Below, in pieces: positions 6,432 to 10,686 of a stretch of 10,686 nucleotides of DNA. The DNA lies in the NCBI GenBank assembly GCA_008017145.1, contig SSGY01000051.1, forward strand, positions 1 to 10,686, written 5' to 3'. This DNA is from Neisseriales bacterium. Lineage in GTDB: Bacteria; Pseudomonadota; Gammaproteobacteria; Burkholderiales; UBA11063. The notes beneath the pieces are model-generated. The model saw only the letters and a list, made by a program, of their open reading frames with translations. It made no database searches and was not told where the DNA came from. A program made the position numbers and the translations under genes. Position 1 is the first letter of the stretch; each line of letters starts with the position of its first letter.

Positions 6432-7070
6432 TTATTTGATTTTTTGTTCTTTTTTAACTTTATCAACTAAAGCTTGAATTACTTTTATCAATTGCTCAGG
6501 TTGGGCTGGGCTAGTTACGTATTTATTGCCAACGATAAAAGTAGGTGTTCCAGTAATATTATAAGCAGTTGTATATTGCGCATATTCCTGTGGCTTGGTG
6601 CTTACAGCAAATGAATTATAAGTTGCCATAAATTTCTTAGGGTCTACAATAGACTTATTAGCGTTTAAGAATGTTTGTAGTTGAGTCTTATCTTCCAGAT
6701 TCTTATGTTCAGTCATTGTAGCATTAAAAACTTGTTGATTAAATTGAGTACCTAAATTTAGTGCTTGCGCAGTGGCATTAATCTTTGCATATCCGCTAAA
6801 GTTATTTTCCCACACTACTTGAATGCGGTTTAAATCGACATTTTTAGTTCCTGCATACCATTTATCTAAAGTTGGTTCTAAAATTGAGCAATGGATACAA
6901 GCATAAGAATAAAACTCCGTAACATTTACTTTACCAGCTTTAGCAGGGAGTGGTTTGCTAATTGGTCCAGATAAGACTGTGTAATCAGTGCCTTTTTTGA
7001 TTGGAATATTATCCGCAAAAGCGTGACAGATTACTGCGGAACTTAGTATGGCAAGTAAGGTTTTTTTCAT
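6432..7070 (-). CDS. dsbA: Thiol:disulfide interchange protein DsbA
   Basis: DsbA is a periplasmic oxidase that introduces disulfide bonds into secreted proteins and is normally reoxidised by membrane DsbB. The signal peptide is MKKTLLAILSSAVICHAFA, with a probable cut before DN. The thioredoxin-fold active site is YACIHC (Cys58-Ile-His-Cys61); E. coli DsbA has CPHC, and Val/Ile variants are known in Neisseria DsbA proteins (recalled). The cis-proline loop is GTPTF (Pro176), and a helical insert lies between these two. Length 212 is usual. The ATG at 7068-7070 has GAAGGA about 7 nt upstream. The SPOR-domain gene ends 12 bp before it. No dsbB lies in the window. Confidence 0.94.
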   Translation of the reverse strand: MKKTLLAILSSAVICHAFADNIPIKKGTDYTVLSGPISKPLPAKAGKVNVTEFYSYACIHCSILEPTLDKWYAGTKNVDLNRIQVVWENNFSGYAKINATAQALNLGTQFNQQVFNATMTEHKNLEDKTQLQTFLNANKSIVDPKKFMATYNSFAVSTKPQEYAQYTTAYNITGTPTFIVGNKYVTSPAQPEQLIKVIQALVDKVKKEQKIK

Positions 7071-7082
7071 GCATATATCCTT

Positions 7083-7640
7083 CTAGTTGGAGTTATTAAT
7101 AAGGGTCGCGTTAATATCTTGTTGTTTCAATTGTGTAATTAAATCATTGGCATCTGCTTCATCGGCAAATGGACCAATTATCACACGATTTATAATTTTA
7201 TCATTAATTTGTTGTGATTTAATTTTAGAGCTAAATCCTAGGAGTGCTAATTTAGCCTTCATATTGTTAGCTAAATCTGGTTCACTAAATGCACCAACTT
7301 GGACAATAAACGACTGTTTAGTGGCTGCTACCTCAGGTGCTGGCGCGGTTGTTGGTTTGGGATTTATATCCTTTTTACCCTGTAAAACATCGTAGAAATC
7401 ATAACTTGGTGTTGATGCTTCGGGTTTATTTTGCTGTACTGTTGGCGCTGAGCTAGCTTGCTGCATTTTAGTACCTGGCGCTAAGATTAAAGGCGCTGAA
7501 CTAACCGGAGCACTCGCGCTGAGATTAACCGTATTACCATTAAATCCTTTGTCTACGAAAGGGTTTTGTGCTTTGTTTAAGTAAAATGCTACGGCACCAG
7601 CGATTCCAATGCCAATTAATAATCCAATAAAAAACTTCAC
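7083..7640 (-). CDS. SPOR-domain membrane protein, FtsN-like
   Basis: A 185-residue bitopic protein of the FtsN type: a very short cytoplasmic tip, one membrane helix (about 4-21), a Ser/Pro/Ala-rich periplasmic linker with low-complexity APVSSAP-like runs, a YDFYDVL motif (80-86) like the FxFYxxL element of betaproteobacterial FtsN-like proteins, and a C-terminal SPOR domain (about 109-183). The SPOR domain shows QVGAF (114-118) and NRVIIGPF (151-158), the hallmark of binding to denuded septal peptidoglycan glycans. A role in cell division is likely, but the essential FtsN segment cannot be identified by eye. The start is GTG (7638-7640) with AGGA 6 nt upstream; comM ends 15 bp before it. 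Pairing with dsbA recalls Neisseria. Confidence 0.85.
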   Translation of the reverse strand: MKFFIGLLIGIGIAGAVAFYLNKAQNPFVDKGFNGNTVNLSASAPVSSAPLILAPGTKMQQASSAPTVQQNKPEASTPSYDFYDVLQGKKDINPKPTTAPAPEVAATKQSFIVQVGAFSEPDLANNMKAKLALLGFSSKIKSQQINDKIINRVIIGPFADEADANDLITQLKQQDINATLINNSN

Positions 7641-7655
7641 GTTTGTTCCTAAGTC

Positions 7656-9164
7656 CTAAATATTTCGTTTATACTGACTTGCCAACGCCAGATGTGCACT
7701 GTTAATTACGTCGCTCTCAGCTAAGTCAGCAATTGTCCTTGCAAGCTTGAGTTGACGATAATAGCCGCGAGCAGATAATGAATTACGGTCAATTATTTGC
7801 TGCATTAGAGTTTTAGCTTTATCATCCAAGGCGCAGTAAAGTTCAATTTCATCGTTGGTAAGCTCATAATTTAACTTATTCTGCCGTTGCAGCTGAATTT
7901 TGCGCGCATTGATAACCCGTTGTTTAATTAGTTCCGAACTCTCGCCATTCGGAAGTTGCTGTAACTCATTGGTATTCAGTGATGGAACATCAACCACGAT
8001 ATCGATTCGATCCAGAAGCGGTCCCGAGATTTTAGCACGATATCGATTTATTTGCTCAACTGAACAAGTGCAGCTTTGTTGTGGGTGCCCTGCGTAGCCA
8101 CATGGACAGGGATTCATTGCCGCAATTAGCTGAAAGTCAGCAAGGTATTCTACACGATGATTTGCTCGTGCTATACTTATTTTTTTTGCTTCAAGCGGCT
8201 CCCGTAATACTTCCAGAACTTTACGGTCAAACTCTGGCAACTCATCAAGAAACAACACTCCGTTGTGTGCAAGACTTATTTCGCCAGGTTTGGGATTGCT
8301 TCCACCACCAACCAAGGCAACTCCTGATGTACTATGATGTGGATTGCGAAAGGGAACTTTTGCCCAGTCGTTAAGTTGAAATCCTTGCGTACTTAGCGAT
8401 TGAAGTGAGGCGCTTGCTATAGCTTGTTCGGTGTTTAGAGATGGTAGAATACCTGTAATTCGGCTGGCTAACATTGATTTACCACAGCCTGGATTGCCAA
8501 TCATCAAGACAGAATGGCGTCCTGCTGCTGCAATTTCTAACGCTTTTTTAGTGCTAAGTTGTCCCTTTACTTGCTGAAACCCATCTTTATTATCTTCAAA
8601 ATTACTAATTTGTTTTGTTATGTTTGCAATAGTGATTATGGGCAATTCTTGCGGAGTGGTAAAGTGAGCAACTACATCTTGTAATGAATTAGCTGCACGA
8701 ATTTGAATATCCTCAACTAAAGCAGCTTCTTCTGCACTTTGGGCTGGCAAAATTAGTTGACGCTTGCTTTGACTAATTCCATAAGAAATTGCTAACGCTC
8801 CTTTAATTGGGCGCAGTGCACCGTCTAACGCTAGCTCTCCTGCAAATTCAAATTCTTCTAGATTTTGGCGGGTTTTTACCAGAGCACTAGCAAAAAGAAT
8901 TCCCATTGCAATGGGCAGATCATAACGGCTGGAATCTTTAGGTAGATCTGCAGGCGCGAGATTAACTGTAATTCTTCGTGCTGGAAAATCAAAACCGGAG
9001 TTTTGGATTGCTGAACGAATCCGATCGCGACTTTCTTTAATTTCTGTATCTGGTAGACCAACGATAGAAAAACTTGGCAATCCGCTGGCAACATGCACTT
9101 CAACCACGATTTGTGGAGCACGCATGCCACTTAGCGCACGTGAGTAAAGTTTAGCAATGCTCAT
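7656..9164 (-). CDS. comM: ComM/YifB family AAA+ ATPase (Mg-chelatase-like)
   Basis: A 502-residue ATPase of the YifB/ComM family. In naturally transformable bacteria ComM is a hexameric helicase that promotes branch migration of the incoming DNA strand during RecA-driven integration; in others it is widespread with unclear role. Seen here: an N-terminal Lon-protease-like ChlI domain (SFSIVGLPDTEIKESRDRIRS start), Walker A GNPGCGKS (223-230), Walker B LFLDELPEF (304-312), a Cys cluster (C353, C355, C365, C367) that may bind zinc, and a C-terminal magnesium-chelatase-like helical domain. The start ATG overlaps the ubiK stop by 1 bp (TAATG). Its co-transcription with recA further along suggests a shared role in recombination, but natural competence cannot be shown from this window. 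Confidence 0.93.
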   Translation of the reverse strand: MSIAKLYSRALSGMRAPQIVVEVHVASGLPSFSIVGLPDTEIKESRDRIRSAIQNSGFDFPARRITVNLAPADLPKDSSRYDLPIAMGILFASALVKTRQNLEEFEFAGELALDGALRPIKGALAISYGISQSKRQLILPAQSAEEAALVEDIQIRAANSLQDVVAHFTTPQELPIITIANITKQISNFEDNKDGFQQVKGQLSTKKALEIAAAGRHSVLMIGNPGCGKSMLASRITGILPSLNTEQAIASASLQSLSTQGFQLNDWAKVPFRNPHHSTSGVALVGGGSNPKPGEISLAHNGVLFLDELPEFDRKVLEVLREPLEAKKISIARANHRVEYLADFQLIAAMNPCPCGYAGHPQQSCTCSVEQINRYRAKISGPLLDRIDIVVDVPSLNTNELQQLPNGESSELIKQRVINARKIQLQRQNKLNYELTNDEIELYCALDDKAKTLMQQIIDRNSLSARGYYRQLKLARTIADLAESDVINSAHLALASQYKRNI

Positions 9165-9403
9165 TACGCCTGCTTTTGCTCCAAAGTTTTTATTACTTGT
9201 TCTAATTCATCTAGTTTATTTCGTGTATTGATTAGCACTTTTTGTTGAGTTTCAAATTCTTCGCGGGTTACTAGATCCAGTTTTTCTAGACTGGCATGCA
9301 AAATTGCTTTAAAATTATTTTCTATATCATTTAATGGATTTATTTTGGCGAAATTTGCCATTTGGCTGGAGATCTGATCAATAATTTGTTGTTTTAACAT
9401 CAT
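9164..9403 (-). CDS. ubiK: UbiK, ubiquinone biosynthesis accessory factor
   Basis: A 79-residue protein of the UbiK family (formerly YqiC, BMFP domain). UbiK is needed for efficient aerobic ubiquinone production; it binds lipids and interacts with UbiJ in the Ubi complex. Visible features are an amphipathic N-terminal helix (MLKQQIIDQISSQM), a middle helix and a C-terminal coiled coil (about 43-76, LVTREEFETQQ then LDELEQVIKTLEQ). Length is close to the family norm. Two ATGs are adjacent (9401-9403 and 9398-9400); AGAAAG lies 4 and 7 nt upstream respectively, so the second is slightly better placed, but the difference is one residue. The stop overlaps the comM start. The gene heads the operon; about 75 bp separate it from the rpsU terminator. 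Confidence 0.88.
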   Translation of the reverse strand: MMLKQQIIDQISSQMANFAKINPLNDIENNFKAILHASLEKLDLVTREEFETQQKVLINTRNKLDELEQVIKTLEQKQA

Positions 9404-9477
9404 GAGACTTTCTAAACCATATTAGGGAGTATTTTAATCTATATACAGTTTGATCGTCAGAAATTTTAATTACTTAA

Positions 9478-9504
9478 ATAAAAAAGCTACGAAATTCGTA
9501 GCTT
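9478..9504 (-). terminator. Intrinsic terminator of rpsU
   Basis: Minus strand: AAGCTACGAA, a single central base, TTCGTAGCTT, then TTTTATTT. The 10-bp perfect inverted repeat (9484-9493 with 9495-9504) folds with a 3-nt loop and is followed by a T run, the classic form of a Rho-independent terminator, 8 bp after the rpsU stop. It separates rpsU from ubiK transcription. Confidence 0.85.
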
Positions 9505-9511
9505 CTCAATC

Positions 9512-9724
9512 TTAGTGACCGCGTTTAGGTAACATTTGTGATCTGATTTTTTTGTAGTGGCGTTTAACAGCAGCTGCCATTTTGCGTTTACGTTCTGTAG
9601 TTGGTTTTTCATAGCACTCACGTGAACGTAGCTCTGTTAAAGTACCAGCTTTTTCAACAGCTTTTTTAAAACGACGAAGGGCAACTTCAAAATATTCAGT
9701 ATCACGAACTTTAATTTCAGGCAT
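9512..9724 (-). CDS. rpsU: 30S ribosomal protein bS21
   Basis: bS21 is a small basic ribosomal protein on the 30S subunit near the anti-Shine-Dalgarno region, aiding translation initiation. The 70 residues match the family along the whole length: [15 protein letters not shown], the [20 protein letters not shown] core and [14 protein letters not shown], with a basic tail. The ATG (9722-9724) is preceded by AAAGGA with about 8 nt spacing. It is monocistronic here, with its own terminator downstream, rather than in the rpsU-dnaG-rpoD operon of enteric bacteria. Confidence 0.97.
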   Translation of the reverse strand: MPEIKVRDTEYFEVALRRFKKAVEKAGTLTELRSRECYEKPTTERKRKMAAAVKRHYKKIRSQMLPKRGH

Positions 9725-9745
9725 AAACCTATCCTTTAAATTTAT

Positions 9746-9751
9746 ATTATA
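9746..9751 (-). promoter_or_regulatory. Candidate -10 box for rpsU
   Basis: Minus-strand TATAAT within an AT-rich run 22 bp before the rpsU start. No convincing -35 lies 16-18 bp upstream, and the leader would be short. Low certainty. Confidence 0.25.
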
Positions 9752-9769
9752 TTTAGTTTATCTTAAAGT

Positions 9770-9784
9770 GTTCTATTTTAGAAC
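9770..9784. repeat. Perfect 6-bp inverted repeat in the rpsU leader
   Basis: GTTCTA-ttt-TAGAAC is a perfect 6-bp stem with a 3-nt loop, 46 bp upstream of rpsU. It could be a small leader hairpin or a protein-binding dyad. It does not match the LexA box. Nothing else with a recognisable gene or RNA is seen between about 9785 and 9950. Confidence 0.3.
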
Positions 9785-9857
9785 AGCTTGTTTTCCTGAG
9801 TTTATTTTTAGTGCGCTTCTCAGCTAGCGCCTATCCGAATCACCCCCTCGGTGTGCG

Positions 9858-9866
9858 TTTATAGCA
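9858..9866 (-). promoter_or_regulatory. Candidate extended -10 promoter for rpsU
   Basis: Minus-strand TGCTATAAA has the TGn extended -10 form. Use of this promoter would give rpsU a leader of roughly 125 nt with short hairpins (CACC/GGTG near 9840-9853; GCGCT/AGCGC near 9813-9831; GTTCTA/TAGAAC at 9770-9784). Motif-based inference only. Confidence 0.3.
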
Positions 9867-9978
9867 AAATTTTGTTTAAGGCGCGATTTTACCTGATCAT
9901 ACGCTTAATCGTCAAGCGGGTTAGATAAAATAAATAATTAATTTGTTGTGCGTTGCAATGTAGTTAATGACAGTGTAG

Positions 9979-9984
9979 TATAAT
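9979..9984 (+). promoter_or_regulatory. Candidate -10 box for the KimA-like transporter gene
   Basis: A perfect TATAAT sits 38 bp before the ATG at 10023. The nearest -35-like hexamer is TTGCAA (9953-9958) at 20-bp spacing, longer than ideal, so the promoter may need an activator or use a poorer -35. The implied leader is about 30 nt, too short for a riboswitch. Confidence 0.45.
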
Positions 9985-10022
9985 ATAGTTCCATTGGCTC
10001 TAGAATTATAAGGAAAAATTGT

Positions 10023-10686
10023 ATGCGCTTTTTGCGATTGTTGAAAAATATCATAATTGGTAAACCCCTAAACGCGGCAAGTCCGCAGGTAAAAGAGCAT
10101 ATCGCTTTGATTGCGGTGATTGCTTGGATTGGTCTGGGCGCAGATGGTTTATCCTCTTCCGCATATGGTCCGGAAGAAGCTTATTTAGCTTTGGGGCAGC
10201 ACACTGGAATTGCAATTTATTTGGCATTTGCAACCGCTTTTACGGTTTTTCTAATTTCTTTTGCCTACAATCAGGTAATTGAGCTTTTTCCTTCTGGTGG
10301 TGGTGGGTATAAAGTTGCAACTCATTTGCTTGGACCTAATGCTGGTGTAATTTCAGGAAGTGCTTTGATTATTGATTATGTGCTAACAATTGCAGTATCA
10401 GTTGCTAGTGGTGTTGATGCAGTATTTAGTCTGCTGCCAACTTGGTGGCTAAATTATAAACTTGAAGTTGAAATTGCTGTAATTGTTTTATTGATGATAC
10501 TCAATCTACGTGGTATGAAAGAGTCAATTAGGATATTGATTCCTTTATTTTTAGGGTTTTTGCTCACTCATTTGGCAGTAATCTTGGTTGGGATTTTATT
10601 TCATGTCAATAATTTATCCAGTATATTGCCTAATGCATCTGCGGAAGCTAGCAGTATGTCTGCATCAATGGGGATTTTTGCAACGC
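10023..10686 (+). CDS. KimA-like APC-superfamily potassium/amino-acid permease (partial, N-terminal 221 residues)
   Basis: The first 221 residues of a polytopic inner-membrane transporter of the APC superfamily; the gene runs off the right edge. The sequence follows the Bacillus KimA (YdaO) pattern closely: IIGKPL (11-16), GADGLSSSAYG (39-49), FPSGGGGYKVA (89-99), GPNAGVISGSALIIDYVLT (104-122) and LNLRGMKES (160-168). Residues recalled as lining the potassium path in KimA (Asp36, Tyr43, Asp117, Tyr118) line up with Asp41, Tyr48, Asp118 and Tyr119 here. About five membrane segments are visible. Start: ATG with AAGGA 8 nt upstream. A proton-coupled potassium importer is the best guess; a general amino-acid permease is the alternative because the C-terminal half is missing. 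Confidence 0.75.
   Translation, partial: MRFLRLLKNIIIGKPLNAASPQVKEHIALIAVIAWIGLGADGLSSSAYGPEEAYLALGQHTGIAIYLAFATAFTVFLISFAYNQVIELFPSGGGGYKVATHLLGPNAGVISGSALIIDYVLTIAVSVASGVDAVFSLLPTWWLNYKLEVEIAVIVLLMILNLRGMKESIRILIPLFLGFLLTHLAVILVGILFHVNNLSSILPNASAEASSMSASMGIFAT

Noticed and set aside
7087..7395. Plus-strand open frame of 102 codons opposite the SPOR gene
   Set aside because: Antisense to the SPOR domain and linker, with composition explained by the reverse of that gene; no ribosome site.
8081..8374. Plus-strand open frame of 97 codons inside comM
   Set aside because: It lies wholly antisense to the well-conserved comM ATPase core (Walker B and Cys-cluster region) and shows no recognisable protein pattern or ribosome site; a shadow frame.
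8876..9130. Minus-strand frame of 84 codons in a second frame of comM
   Set aside because: Overlaps the conserved N-terminal domain of comM on the same strand and has no family features.
9440..9470. LexA-like half site (CTGTATATAGAT on the minus strand) upstream of ubiK
   Set aside because: The second half (ACAG eight bases later) is absent, and the AT-rich context makes such half sites common.
9895..9935. CGCTT/AAGCG stem as a terminator
   Set aside because: Only 5 bp with no T run on either strand, and no gene ends there.
10051..10233. Minus-strand frame of 60 codons opposite the KimA-like gene
   Set aside because: Antisense to conserved transporter motifs and has no supporting start or family pattern.
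1..10686. CRISPR arrays, tRNA or rRNA genes, phage or defence modules
   Set aside because: No regularly spaced repeats, no tRNA-like cloverleaf or CCA-ended segment, and no phage or defence gene signatures were seen on either strand.

Overview
The window is an AT-rich chromosomal segment of a proteobacterium, most likely a betaproteobacterium and plausibly of the Neisseriales. The evidence is the gene set (UbiG, UbiK, RatA, RnfH, TolQ, an FtsN-like SPOR protein beside DsbA, a bS21 with a beta/gamma-type sequence) and the adjacency of the SPOR gene to dsbA, which as I recall is also found in Neisseria and relatives. The genus cannot be fixed from the sequence alone. Thirteen complete genes lie on the minus strand; only the partial gene at the right edge is on the plus strand.

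Left edge (1-427): the 5' end of an IS3-family insertion sequence, with the start of orfA running off the window and a terminal TG...CA end at about 172. Beside it lies a stop-riddled stretch that resembles the start of an IS3 orfB. Together they form a decayed insertion zone downstream of dacB.

Cluster A (428-3942, minus, read right to left): tolQ - ubiG - ratA - rnfH - dacB. The genes overlap or are spaced by a few bases, so they look like one transcript. It combines an inner-membrane Tol motor subunit without tolR, a ubiquinone methyltransferase, a Coq10-like START protein, a small ubiquitin-fold protein and a periplasmic peptidoglycan carboxypeptidase. Upstream (3943-4174) is a 232-bp gap holding a 123-bp imperfect palindrome, the most unusual non-coding structure in the window.

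Cluster B (4175-9403, minus): ubiK - comM - SPOR protein - dsbA - PCMT-like methyltransferase - recA - recX. Spacing is tight (1-bp overlap to about 46 bp). It joins DNA recombination (ComM, RecA, RecX), envelope functions (SPOR, DsbA) and ubiquinone assembly (UbiK). A hairpin followed by a T-rich run lies between recA and recX. No LexA box is visible before recA.

Right end (9478-10686): rpsU with a clear intrinsic terminator, then a roughly 300-bp divergent intergenic region with candidate promoters for rpsU and for a plus-strand APC-superfamily transporter of the KimA (potassium importer) type, truncated by the window edge.

Most of the content is ordinary housekeeping. I found no convincing new multi-gene system. 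The items most worth checking are the palindromic leader-like element upstream of tolQ, the orphan tolQ, the divergent PCMT paralogue next to recA, and the KimA-like transporter.
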